From the NCBI GenBank assembly GCA_030149815.1, contig JASLHI010000048.1, forward strand, positions 1-64,000: 64,000 nucleotides of DNA, given 5' to 3'. How positions within the stretch are numbered: the stretch's first letter is position 1; each line of letters starts with the position of its first letter. Below the pieces are notes generated by a model. That model was given only the letters and a program-made list of their open reading frames with translations, made no database searches and had not been told where the DNA came from. Shown here piece by piece: positions 7,702-15,948 of the stretch. This DNA is from Aquirhabdus sp. Its GTDB lineage: Bacteria > Pseudomonadota > Gammaproteobacteria > Pseudomonadales > Moraxellaceae. A program made the translations under genes and the position numbers.

Positions 7702-9348
7702 ATGACGAAGTATATTTTTGTGACTGGCGGCGTGGTTTCTTCGCTAGGAAAGGGCATCTCTGCCGCATCTGTTGCTGCGTTGCTTGAAGCACGTGGCTTA
7801 AAAGTCACTATGACCAAGATGGATCCGTACATTAACGTTGATCCTGGTACCATGAGCCCATTTCAGCACGGTGAAGTGTTTGTAACCGAAGATGGTGCGG
7901 AAACTGACCTTGACTTAGGATATTACGAGCGCTTCCTTCGTCATTCACGGATGACCAAAAAAAATAACTTTACCTCAGGCCGTATTTATTCTGAAGTGAT
8001 TCAAAAAGAACGTCGTGGTGATTATCTCGGCGCAACCGTTCAAGTGATTCCCCATATTACTGATGAAATTAAGAATCGTATCCACGCTGGTGCAGAAGGT
8101 TACGATGTGGCGATTGTTGAAATTGGTGGAACTGCTGGCGACATCGAATCGTTACCATTTATGGAAGCCGTGCGCCAAATGCGTGTTGAGTTAGGAAGTC
8201 GTAATTCATTGCTGATGCATCTTACACTCGTTCCTTATATCGCATCTGCTGGTGAAACCAAGACTAAGCCGACACAGCACTCAGTGAAAGAACTCCGTTC
8301 AATCGGTTTGCAACCTGATATTCTGATTTGTCGCTCAGATCATCCAATTGGTGAAGATAATCGCCGTAAAATCGCGTCATTCACTAACGTGGAGGAGCGT
8401 GCGGTAATTCTGGCAGAAGATTCGCCAAGCATTTACTTCATTCCAAAGAATTTCCATGATCAAAAACTCGATGATTTGATTTGTGAAAAATTTGGTTGGA
8501 ATAATCCTCCTGCTGACTTATCTGATTGGCAAATTGTGACCGATGCCTTGCAAAATTCAACGGGTGAAGTCCGTATCGCAATGGTAGGTAAATATGTTGA
8601 ATTACCAGATGCTTATAAATCATTGAATGAAGCATTGCTTCACGCGGGTATTACCCATCGCGTCAAAGTGAAGATTGAATATATTGATGCCGAAAGTTTG
8701 GAAGTTGGTCAGGCAAATGAAGATTTAGCTGTATTGAAAACTGTTGATGCGATTCTTGTGCCAGGTGGTTTTGGTGAGCGCGGTACACAAGGCAAGATGA
8801 ATGCAATCCAATTCGCACGTATCAATAAAGTACCATACCTTGGAATTTGTTTGGGTATGCAGCTTGCCGTGGTTGAATTTGCACGTAATGTTGCGGGTTT
8901 AACTGAAGCAACATCAACAGAATTTAATCGCCGTACATCACAGCCTTTAATTGGTTTGATTACCGAGTGGATTGATGAGCGTGGTGATTTACAAACACGT
9001 CACGATGCCTCTGACCTTGGTGGAACAATGCGCTTAGGTGCACAAAAAGCCATTCTGACAGCTGGAAGTAAAGCACAGAAGATTTACGGTAAAGTTGAAA
9101 TTGTCGAGCGTCATCGTCATCGTTATGAAGTGAACGATCGCTATATCGCACAACTAGAGGCTGCAGGGATGACCGTTTCTGGTTATTCAGCAGATCAGCA
9201 TCTGGTTGAAGTGGTTGAAATTGCAGATCATCCTTGGTATGTGGCTTGTCAATTTCACCCAGAGTTCACCAGTTCTCCGCGTGGTGGACATCCGCTGTTC
9301 GCAAACTTTGTTGCAGCGGCAATGACTCAGGCGAAAACGGCGAAGTAA
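7702..9348 (+). CDS. pyrG: CTP synthase
   Basis: 548 residues. It converts UTP to CTP using ATP and glutamine. The N-terminal synthase domain begins KYIFVTGGVVSSLGKGI and carries the ammonia-ligase P-loop. The C-terminal class I glutamine amidotransferase domain has its nucleophile in GICLGMQ (Cys383) and the His/Glu pair in FHPEF (His519, Glu521). The start is the ATG at 7702; a GTG three codons upstream is less likely because GAGTGAG at 7691-7697 is the ribosome site. It leads the pyrG-kdsA-eno-ftsB-ispD neighbourhood but has its own terminator. Confidence 0.98.
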   Translation: MTKYIFVTGGVVSSLGKGISAASVAALLEARGLKVTMTKMDPYINVDPGTMSPFQHGEVFVTEDGAETDLDLGYYERFLRHSRMTKKNNFTSGRIYSEVIQKERRGDYLGATVQVIPHITDEIKNRIHAGAEGYDVAIVEIGGTAGDIESLPFMEAVRQMRVELGSRNSLLMHLTLVPYIASAGETKTKPTQHSVKELRSIGLQPDILICRSDHPIGEDNRRKIASFTNVEERAVILAEDSPSIYFIPKNFHDQKLDDLICEKFGWNNPPADLSDWQIVTDALQNSTGEVRIAMVGKYVELPDAYKSLNEALLHAGITHRVKVKIEYIDAESLEVGQANEDLAVLKTVDAILVPGGFGERGTQGKMNAIQFARINKVPYLGICLGMQLAVVEFARNVAGLTEATSTEFNRRTSQPLIGLITEWIDERGDLQTRHDASDLGGTMRLGAQKAILTAGSKAQKIYGKVEIVERHRHRYEVNDRYIAQLEAAGMTVSGYSADQHLVEVVEIADHPWYVACQFHPEFTSSPRGGHPLFANFVAAAMTQAKTAK

Positions 9349-9355
9349 TAAAATG

Positions 9356-9388
9356 AGCATTAATACAACGTATTAATGCTTTTTATTT
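9356..9388 (+). terminator. Terminator after pyrG
   Basis: A perfect 11-bp stem (AGCATTAATAC 9356-9366, GTATTAATGCT 9370-9380) with a 3-base loop and a following TTTTATTT. It sits between pyrG and kdsA, so kdsA may be only partly co-transcribed with pyrG. Confidence 0.8.
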
Positions 9389-9442
9389 GGTTTAAGATGT
9401 CGAGACGATGGATTGTCATTCGATGAAATAATGAGGCGTACG

Positions 9443-10303
9443 ATGAGCACAGAATTAAAAGCCCAGTCCCATATTACTCTTGGCGATATCAATATTGGTA
9501 ACGATCAGCCATTTGTATTGTTCGGTGGTATGAATGTGCTTGAGTCGAAGGATTTGGCGTTTGAAATTGCTGAAACCTATATCGATATTACGACACGTTT
9601 AGGAATTCCTTATGTGTTCAAAGCCAGTTTCGATAAAGCCAATCGCTCAAGTTTGCATTCATATCGTGGACCAGGTTTGGAAAAAGGTCTTCAGTGGTTG
9701 GAAGAACTTAAAGCCAAATACAATGTTCCTGTGATTACTGATGTTCATGAGCCATATCAGGCTGAACCTGTTGCTCAAGTTGCTGACATTATTCAGTTGC
9801 CAGCTTTTTTGAGTCGCCAAACTGATCTGGTTGATGCAATGGCAAAGTCAGGCGCGATTATCAATATTAAAAAAGCTCAGTTTTTAGCCCCCCATGAAAT
9901 GCGTCATATTCTGCATAAGTGTCTGGAAGCAGGAAATGATAAGTTGATCCTGTGTGAACGTGGTTCGAGCTTTGGTTATAACAACCTCGTCGTGGATATG
10001 CTGGGCTTTGATACGATGAAAGCCATGAATGTTCCCGTGTTCTTTGATGTGACTCATGCGTTACAAACACCAGGCGGTCGTGCAGATTCTGCGGGTGGTC
10101 GTCGTGCACAGATTTCTACACTTGCACGTGCGGGGATGGCGACGGGGTTAGCAGGATTGTTCCTAGAAGCACATCCGAATCCAGACATAGCGAAGTGTGA
10201 TGGGCCGTGTGCATTACGTTTGTCTCAGCTAGAAGCATTCTTGACGCAAATGAAGCAGCTTGATGATTTGGTGAAAGGGTTTGCCGTATTGGATACGCAC
10301 TAA
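9443..10303 (+). CDS. kdsA: 3-deoxy-8-phosphooctulonate synthase (Kdo-8-P synthase)
   Basis: 286 residues. It condenses phosphoenolpyruvate with arabinose 5-phosphate to Kdo-8-phosphate for the lipid A inner core. The DAHP-synthetase-like TIM barrel shows KASFDKANRSS near residue 57, ITDVHEPYQ, LPAFLSRQTDL and TPGGRADSAGGRR. The start is the ATG at 9443 with GAGGCG five bases upstream; the open frame begins earlier but without a ribosome site. Its presence implies lipooligosaccharide with Kdo, as in Acinetobacter. It lies between pyrG and eno, the usual order in this group. Confidence 0.97.
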   Translation: MSTELKAQSHITLGDINIGNDQPFVLFGGMNVLESKDLAFEIAETYIDITTRLGIPYVFKASFDKANRSSLHSYRGPGLEKGLQWLEELKAKYNVPVITDVHEPYQAEPVAQVADIIQLPAFLSRQTDLVDAMAKSGAIINIKKAQFLAPHEMRHILHKCLEAGNDKLILCERGSSFGYNNLVVDMLGFDTMKAMNVPVFFDVTHALQTPGGRADSAGGRRAQISTLARAGMATGLAGLFLEAHPNPDIAKCDGPCALRLSQLEAFLTQMKQLDDLVKGFAVLDTH

Positions 10304-10477
10304 TCGTTGTAGAGATTAATTGTTGGAAGTATTCGTGATCACATTCATTATGATGTGATTAATAAGATCTGTAGAATTTTGAATATATGATGTCGTCATT
10401 CAAAGTTTTACTCAGTTTGCTTAGCTATTTATAACTGAGCTGTTTATTAAGCTGTTTATTGAAATCTGGAGCTATAA

Positions 10478-11785
10478 ATGAGTCAAATCGCTGACATTCG
10501 CGCACGTGAAATTTTGGATTCACGTGGAAATCCAACTATTGAAGCAGATATTACATTGGCATCTGGTGCAGTTGGACGTGGTGTTGCACCAAGTGGTGCA
10601 TCGACCGGGTCACGTGAGGCTTTAGAACTCCGTGATGGTGATAAATCTCGTTACTTAGGCAAAGGCGTTCGCAACGCTGTTCAAAACGTGAATAGCGATA
10701 TTCGTGATTTGCTGCTTGATTTTGATGTACGCGATCAAAAAGGTTTGGATGAAAAACTGATTGCATTAGATGGCACCGAAAACAAATCTAAATTAGGCGC
10801 GAACGCGATGTTGGCGGTTTCACTTGCCGCAGCACGTGCCGCAGCGGCAGAGTTGCATTTGCCACTTTATCAACACATCGCAAACTTGCGTGGCCAATCA
10901 GCACTGTCAATGCCTGTTCCAATGATGAATATCATCAACGGTGGTGCACATGCGGATAATACTGTTGATATTCAAGAGTTCATGATTGAGCCGATTGGTT
11001 TTACCAGTTTCAGCGAAGCATTACGTTCAGGTGCTGAAATTTTCCATAGCTTAAAAAGCGTATTGAAAAAGCAGGGTTTGAATACTGCGGTTGGTGATGA
11101 GGGTGGTTTCGCTCCAAATCTTCGCAGTAACGAAGAAGCGATCACTGTGATTTTGCAAGCGATTGAACAAGCTGGCTATAAAGCAGGTAAAGACATCATG
11201 TTGGCGCTCGATTGTGCCGCAACTGAGTTCTACAAAAACGGTCAATATGTGCTTGCTGGCGAAGGCAATAAAGCATTCAGCAACCATCAATTTGCAGACT
11301 ACTTGGCTGGCCTTGCGCGTCAATATCCAATCATTTCGATTGAAGATGGTCTGGATGAGTCAGATTGGGATGGCTGGAAATACTTAACTGATATTTGCGG
11401 TGATAAGGTTCAATTGGTTGGTGATGACCTATTCGTAACTAATCCAGCAATTCTGCAAAAAGGTATTGATACTGGTGTGGCAAATTCGATTCTGATCAAG
11501 TTCAACCAGATTGGAACATTGACAGAAACGCTTGATGCAATTTATTTGGCAAAAGCAAATAACTACACCACCGTGATTTCACATCGTTCAGGTGAAACTG
11601 AAGATTCTTTCATTGCCGATTTGGCGGTTGGTACAGCTGCGGGTCAAATCAAAACGGGTTCACTGTGCCGTTCAGACCGCGTGTCTAAGTACAACCAATT
11701 GCTCCGTATCGAAGAAATGGTTGATGCGCCGTATCGTGGTGCAGCTGAATTCCGTGGCTTGGTTGAACGCTTGAAGGCGCAATAA
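10478..11785 (+). CDS. eno: Enolase
   Basis: 435 residues. Interconverts 2-phosphoglycerate and phosphoenolpyruvate in glycolysis and gluconeogenesis, and in many proteobacteria is part of the RNA degradosome. The family signatures are clear: GRGVAPSGASTGSREALELR at the N-terminus, GGAHADNTVDIQEFMI, VGDEGGFAPN, and SHRSGETEDSFIADLAVG near residue 368. GGAG sits eight bases before the ATG. Its stop codon overlaps the ftsB start (TAATG), which ties the two genes in one operon. Confidence 0.98.
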   Translation: MSQIADIRAREILDSRGNPTIEADITLASGAVGRGVAPSGASTGSREALELRDGDKSRYLGKGVRNAVQNVNSDIRDLLLDFDVRDQKGLDEKLIALDGTENKSKLGANAMLAVSLAAARAAAAELHLPLYQHIANLRGQSALSMPVPMMNIINGGAHADNTVDIQEFMIEPIGFTSFSEALRSGAEIFHSLKSVLKKQGLNTAVGDEGGFAPNLRSNEEAITVILQAIEQAGYKAGKDIMLALDCAATEFYKNGQYVLAGEGNKAFSNHQFADYLAGLARQYPIISIEDGLDESDWDGWKYLTDICGDKVQLVGDDLFVTNPAILQKGIDTGVANSILIKFNQIGTLTETLDAIYLAKANNYTTVISHRSGETEDSFIADLAVGTAAGQIKTGSLCRSDRVSKYNQLLRIEEMVDAPYRGAAEFRGLVERLKAQ

Positions 11786-12105
11786 TGCTATCGACGTTCA
11801 CAGGTCGTTTGATGATCGGTATTGCGATACTGGTCATCGGCTATCTACAGTATAAGCTGTGGTTGGGCGAGGGCGGCTATCGTGATCGTCAAGCCCTGGT
11901 TCATTTGACGCATCAGCAGGATGCCGAGAATTTAAAGGCAGCTGAACGTAATCGCGTGTTATTTGCCGAAGTGAATGACTTGAAAAATGGCATGGAAGCT
12001 GTTGAGGAACACGCTCGGATGGACTTGGGTTTAGTTCGTCCTCGTGAAACTTTCGTACAACTCAGTGCATTACCTCCTCCTGTTGCTACTCCTTCTGCCT
12101 CATGA
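11785..12105 (+). CDS. ftsB: Cell division protein FtsB
   Basis: 106 residues. A short cytoplasmic N-terminus, one transmembrane helix (about residues 8-24) and a periplasmic coiled coil (about 30-75) match FtsB, the divisome subunit that pairs with FtsL and FtsQ. The ATG overlaps the eno stop by one base and the stop overlaps ispD by four bases. The position between eno and ispD is the classic ftsB (ygbQ) location and supports the call, since the sequence itself is poorly conserved. The proline/serine-rich C-terminus is probably disordered. Confidence 0.9.
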   Translation: MLSTFTGRLMIGIAILVIGYLQYKLWLGEGGYRDRQALVHLTHQQDAENLKAAERNRVLFAEVNDLKNGMEAVEEHARMDLGLVRPRETFVQLSALPPPVATPSAS

Positions 12106-12800
12106 GTTCATCTCGCTTATGGGCGGTTATTCCCGCTGCTGGCAGTGGGCGACGTTTTGGTGGTGCGACGCCGAAGCAATATTTAAATCTACTGAATAAA
12201 CCGATCATGCTCCATAGCATTGATCGGATTTTTGCGTTGCCTTTAGCTGGTTGTGTCGTTGCAATTTCTGACGATGATCATATTGCGAAGACTTTGAACT
12301 ATGAGCATGCACAGGCAATTCAGTTTGTTGTGGGTGGTGCTGAACGTATGGACTCTGTGCTGGCGGGTTTAGTTTTCTTGCAAGATCGGGCTGCACCTGA
12401 TGATTGGGTGTTGGTGCATGATGTTGCGCGACCTTGTATTACTGCTCAGAGCTTAAATCGTTTATTTGAGACATTAAAAAACGACCCAGTCGGCGGCATC
12501 TTAGCAACACCTGTACGTGATACTTTAAAAAAAGCACAGCTTGGACATCACGTTGCAACAGTGTCTCGTGAAAATCTTTGGCAAGCCCAGACCCCACAAA
12601 TGTTTAGGTTTGGCTTACTTCGTGATGCGCTAACCGCTGCTAAAAATCAAAGCCTTCAAGTCACCGATGAAGCGAGCGCTATGGAGTTGGCGGGCTTTCC
12701 AATTCAACTTGTTGAAGGTCGGATGGATAATATTAAAGTGACATATTCTGATGATTTAGCTTTGGCGGAAGTGATTTTACAAGCGCAGCAATTGTCATAG
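12102..12800 (+). CDS. ispD: 2-C-methyl-D-erythritol 4-phosphate cytidylyltransferase
   Basis: 232 residues. Third step of the MEP isoprenoid pathway: MEP plus CTP gives CDP-ME. The nucleotidyltransferase signature AAGSGRRFGGATPKQY lies near residues 11-26. Further motifs are VVGGAERMDSVLAGL, VHDVARPC and VTDEASAMEL. Overlaps ftsB by ATGA, so it is translationally coupled. In many proteobacteria ispF follows directly; here a DUF945 gene separates them. Confidence 0.96.
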   Translation: MSSSRLWAVIPAAGSGRRFGGATPKQYLNLLNKPIMLHSIDRIFALPLAGCVVAISDDDHIAKTLNYEHAQAIQFVVGGAERMDSVLAGLVFLQDRAAPDDWVLVHDVARPCITAQSLNRLFETLKNDPVGGILATPVRDTLKKAQLGHHVATVSRENLWQAQTPQMFRFGLLRDALTAAKNQSLQVTDEASAMELAGFPIQLVEGRMDNIKVTYSDDLALAEVILQAQQLS

Positions 12801-12949
12801 TTTAACGTGATATTTGGTATTTTTAAAAATGAATAATAGTTGATAATACATTCGGTTTGAGATCATAAGACTTCGTCAATTTTATGTGTTTTAAGATGTT
12901 TAGATAAAAATTAAATCTAAAATTTAAACTATTTAGGGTGCTATTTTAT

Positions 12950-14308
12950 ATGAGTCTTACAATTGTTAAAGTTGGTGCGTCAGTTTTACTGTTGATCGGT
13001 ACAGCATGGGCTGGAACGACGTGGTACAGCGGCCAGCAAATCATGCAGAAATATCCCGAGGCACTTGTCAAACTTGGTAATGATCAGTCAGGTATGGTGA
13101 AGGTTGTTATTACGAGACAAACAACAGGTTTTCTGACGAGTCGTGTTGATTGGGCGGCAGTGATTACGCCGAATCCATGCAAACCGTATGAAGCATTTAA
13201 AGTCGACGGCTATGACATTATTCATAATGGTGTATTTCCATCACTTGGATTAGGGCAGATTGAGACACACATTGTTGTGCCAGATCAGATTCAGCCCTTT
13301 GTGGTTAAAGTTTTTGGAACTCAAGAGCCTCTACAAATCACGACTAATATTGGATTTTCTGGTGATTACGTGACCAGCGTTAACAGCCCTGCCGCAACAT
13401 ATAATGATGAACAAGGGCAGGTCACTTGGAAGGGTTTAAACGGCAAGTTTACTCAGACCGCAGGTAATTCACACAGCGAAAGTAAGTTCACGATTGAAGG
13501 CTTGGATGTTAATGCAAAAACGCCTGAGTTCGTGATGAAATTAGGTCAAATGAACCTAAATAGCACTTCGGATAAGGGGATTTCTGGCTTAGGTTTGGGT
13601 ACGGGTGAGTTTGTACTTAAGACTGCTGAAGTTAATGCTGGTGGCAACACCTATGGATTAAATGATTTTAAAGCCTCTGTCGATACTTCAGAAGCCAATG
13701 GTTTCTTGAAATTTAGTGAGAAATTTCAAGTCGCGCAGTTGTTGAAGGCAGGCCAATCCATCGGCAATGTGGACTTAGCACTGAGTATGGAGCATCTTGA
13801 TGCGCTTGCTGTTAAGAGCGCGGTTGATGTACTGAAAAAAGACCAAGCGGTCTGTAAGTCGGATTCTGGTCAGGTGACTGCATCTGCCGATCAGTTCCTG
13901 CAAGCGCTAAAGCCAATATTGGCTAAGGGGTTTACCGCAAAACTAGACCACTTCAATATTGAAACCAACGAGGGTAAAGCACATGCTGCAGCGAACGTCA
14001 CTGTACCTAGCTTAAATGAGGCTGAAGTACAGGATCCTAAGCAGGCTATGCTTAAAGTGAACGTTGATGCTTCTGCAAATGTCTCACAGAATTTATTGAC
14101 TGTCATTGCAGATGTTGCTGCAAAAGCAAAGGCGCAAGGGCAAACAATTGATTCAATGCAAACTGGGCAAATGGTCGATGCAATGTTGGTGAAACCACTG
14201 ACTGAAGGTTTTATTACTAAAGTGACTGATACTGCTGGCATCAGTTATTCTTCTATCTTTAAACTGCGCGAAGGCAAAATGACACTGAATGACAAAACTT
14301 TGAACTGA
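12950..14308 (+). CDS. DUF945 (YdgA-like) membrane-anchored protein
   Basis: About 452 residues. A single N-terminal hydrophobic helix (IVKVGASVLLLIGTAWAGT) is followed by YSGQQIMQKYPE and a long beta-rich periplasmic part with low aromatic content, the layout of the YdgA/DUF945 family. Family members anchor in the inner membrane and face the periplasm; their biochemical role is not settled. The ATG at 12950 has AGGG upstream; an in-frame GTG at 12938 is less likely. It sits between ispD and ispF with its own terminator, so it is probably an independent unit. Confidence 0.8.
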   Translation: MSLTIVKVGASVLLLIGTAWAGTTWYSGQQIMQKYPEALVKLGNDQSGMVKVVITRQTTGFLTSRVDWAAVITPNPCKPYEAFKVDGYDIIHNGVFPSLGLGQIETHIVVPDQIQPFVVKVFGTQEPLQITTNIGFSGDYVTSVNSPAATYNDEQGQVTWKGLNGKFTQTAGNSHSESKFTIEGLDVNAKTPEFVMKLGQMNLNSTSDKGISGLGLGTGEFVLKTAEVNAGGNTYGLNDFKASVDTSEANGFLKFSEKFQVAQLLKAGQSIGNVDLALSMEHLDALAVKSAVDVLKKDQAVCKSDSGQVTASADQFLQALKPILAKGFTAKLDHFNIETNEGKAHAAANVTVPSLNEAEVQDPKQAMLKVNVDASANVSQNLLTVIADVAAKAKAQGQTIDSMQTGQMVDAMLVKPLTEGFITKVTDTAGISYSSIFKLREGKMTLNDKTLN

Positions 14309-14367
14309 TGTTATTCATTGAACGTCTTTATGTGGTCATGAGTTAAATTGTCAGTTAATTTAAATAA

Positions 14368-14401
14368 GCTGATCTTGCATAGGTGAGGTCAGCATTTTTT
14401 T
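14368..14401 (+). terminator. Terminator of the DUF945 gene
   Basis: Stem GCTGATCT (14368-14375) with AGGTCAGC (14386-14393, one G-U pair), then a run of T. It lies 60 bases after the DUF945 stop. Confidence 0.7.
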
Positions 14402-14446
14402 GGAAAAGTGCGATATTTTTATGAAGGTATTGATGAGAGTTTTATT

Positions 14447-14950
14447 ATGAATCCGCTCGATTTACGTATAGGTCAAGGACTTGATGTTCATGCCTTCGGC
14501 GATGCCCCAAGTGAAGCAGAGAACTTTGTAACTTTAGCTGGTGTGCGCATCCCGCATAGTCATATTTTACTTGCGCATTCGGATGGTGATGTTGTTTTAC
14601 ACGCGTTGTCAGATGCTTTATTGGGTGCTTTGGCTTTAGGTGATATCGGACAACATTTTCCAGATACAGATGCGCAATTCAAAGGTGCGGATAGTCGAGT
14701 TCTATTACGTCATGTTTATAAAATCATCCAAGATCATGGTTTTGTATTGATTAATGCGGATATAACTGTCGCGTGTGAACGTCCTAAACTTGCACCGCAT
14801 AATATCGCGATGCGTCAAAATATTGCGGATGATTTAGGTGTTTCAGTCGATCGTGTCAGTGTGAAAGCAACAACGACCGAGAAACTTGGATTTACTGGAC
14901 GGCAAGAAGGGATTCTGGCTCAAGCTGTCGTGTTACTGGCAAAAGCTTAG
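14447..14950 (+). CDS. ispF: 2-C-methyl-D-erythritol 2,4-cyclodiphosphate synthase
   Basis: 167 residues. Fifth step of the MEP pathway, closing CDP-ME 2-phosphate to the cyclodiphosphate. Zinc ligands appear in GLDVHAF (Asp13, His15 from this start) and in the HSDGDVVLHALSDALLGA block. The C-terminus has KATTTEKLGFTGRQEGI. The start at 14447 is preceded by GAGAG; the upstream frame extension (from 14408) overlaps the preceding terminator and is rejected. Convergent with the DUF2058 gene, with only 15 bases between the stops. Confidence 0.96.
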   Translation: MNPLDLRIGQGLDVHAFGDAPSEAENFVTLAGVRIPHSHILLAHSDGDVVLHALSDALLGALALGDIGQHFPDTDAQFKGADSRVLLRHVYKIIQDHGFVLINADITVACERPKLAPHNIAMRQNIADDLGVSVDRVSVKATTTEKLGFTGRQEGILAQAVVLLAKA

Positions 14951-14954
14951 GTGA

Positions 14955-14984
14955 TGATGATTTAATTACCACATTAAATCATCA
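14955..14984. repeat. 12-bp inverted repeat between convergent genes
   Basis: TGATGATTTAAT (14955-14966) and ATTAAATCATCA (14973-14984) form a perfect stem around six bases. It overlaps the last codons of the DUF2058 gene and follows ispF by four bases. It may act as a weak two-way transcription stop, but no T tract is present. Confidence 0.5.
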
Positions 14985-15502
14985 GGAATGACGTATGCCG
15001 CATACGGATCTTCTTCATCTGTCACTTGAGCAGCTGTGTTTTTCTCATTACGGATAATAATCACTTCAGGTGCGCGTTCTGCAATTTTATCCGCCAGAAT
15101 GCGAGGGAGTAGAGGATATTGTTCATCGAGTCGCGCAATGGCAATCCGACCTAATACGATCTGATTGTAAACTTCCTGTGAGACATAAATCTTTTTGATT
15201 TTTCCTGTATCAATAAACTGATAAGAAACCTCACCAGCTGTTCCTTGAATTTGGTGCTGTATGAGCATTTGGCGAATATTGGCTGCACTGCTTTTTTCTT
15301 CTAGTGCTTGCTGGCGCTCTTTGTTTAAGACTTGGTCCCGCGCGAGTTTTTCGGCTTGTGCTTGAGCCAGTGCTTTTTTTACCTCATCATCTGAGTTACC
15401 TGTTTTGATCGCATGCTGTTGTTGCTGATTAATTTTTTTTGCTTTTTTTGCGTCAACGAGTCCCGCTTTTAAAAGTTGAGCTTGTAATGCGTTTTTTGCC
15501 AT
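14966..15502 (-). CDS. DUF2058 (YaiL-like) protein
   Basis: 178 residues. It begins MAKNALQAQLLKAGLVDAKK, the hallmark of the DUF2058/YaiL family, followed by a lysine/glutamine-rich coiled-coil stretch (residues ~20-75) and a compact C-terminal domain ending PYAAYVIPDDLMW. Family members are described as nucleoprotein- or polynucleotide-associated, but the function is not established. Cytoplasmic, no signal peptide. Single gene, convergent with ispF. Confidence 0.85.
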   Translation of the reverse strand: MAKNALQAQLLKAGLVDAKKAKKINQQQQHAIKTGNSDDEVKKALAQAQAEKLARDQVLNKERQQALEEKSSAANIRQMLIQHQIQGTAGEVSYQFIDTGKIKKIYVSQEVYNQIVLGRIAIARLDEQYPLLPRILADKIAERAPEVIIIRNEKNTAAQVTDEEDPYAAYVIPDDLMW

Positions 15503-15686
15503 GATGCTAATGTCAGTTGTGAATAAAAAAGAGGTATTAGTTTAAGAAAGCAGCTTATTAAAGTAAACCAAAATGGCAGTAGTTGATGAAAGTGAAATTT
15601 TAACTAGCATAGAGGTTGGAAGAAGCATCTCGTTATCTTTAGTTGAGTGAAATATATGCGCTTAATTTTAATTATTAGAAAAATGG

Positions 15687-15714
15687 TTGACAGTTTTTAT
15701 ATTTACGTTAGAAT
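15687..15714 (+). promoter_or_regulatory. Promoter of tRNA-Gly
   Basis: TTGACA at 15687-15692 and TAGAAT at 15709-15714, 16-bp spacer, followed by a GC-rich discriminator (GCGC) typical of stable-RNA promoters under stringent control. The tRNA begins about 55 bases later. Confidence 0.75.
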
Positions 15715-15772
15715 GCGCATCGTTCAGTCTACACAGCGAATGTGAAGTTTTAGTGTAAACTAACCAGATTAT

Positions 15773-15848
15773 GCGGGAATAGCTCAGTTGGTAGAGCACA
15801 ACCTTGCCAAGGTTGGGGTCGAGAGTTCGAGTCTCTTTTCCCGCTCCA
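15773..15848 (+). tRNA. tRNA-Gly (anticodon GCC)
   Basis: 76 bases. The acceptor stem GCGGGAA pairs with TTCCCGC, followed by T and an encoded CCA. D arm with AGTTGGTA; anticodon arm CAACC-TTGCCAA-GGTTG giving GCC; T loop TTCGAGT. It decodes GGC and GGU. Confidence 0.97.
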
Positions 15849-15853
15849 GTTTG

Positions 15854-15882
15854 GAATCGACCCCAAAATCGATTCTTTTTTT
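15854..15882 (+). terminator. First terminator after tRNA-Gly
   Basis: Stem GAATCGA (15854-15860) with TCGATTC (15869-15875), then seven T. Confidence 0.8.
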
Positions 15883-15905
15883 ATAAATGAGTGTAATCAC
15901 TCAAG

Positions 15906-15935
15906 AAATCCCAGCCAGTGAGCTGGGATTTTTTT
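15906..15935 (+). terminator. Second, tandem terminator after tRNA-Gly
   Basis: Stem AAATCCCAGC (15906-15915) with GCTGGGATTT (15922-15931) and more T. It lies just before the end of the convergent esterase gene. Confidence 0.8.
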
Positions 15936-15948
15936 ATGGGCGTTTATT

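Noticed and set aside
10338..10359. ATCACAT/ATGTGAT dyad before eno as a CRP site
   Set aside because: The half-sites are inverted relative to TGTGA-N6-TCACA, so it does not fit the CRP consensus.
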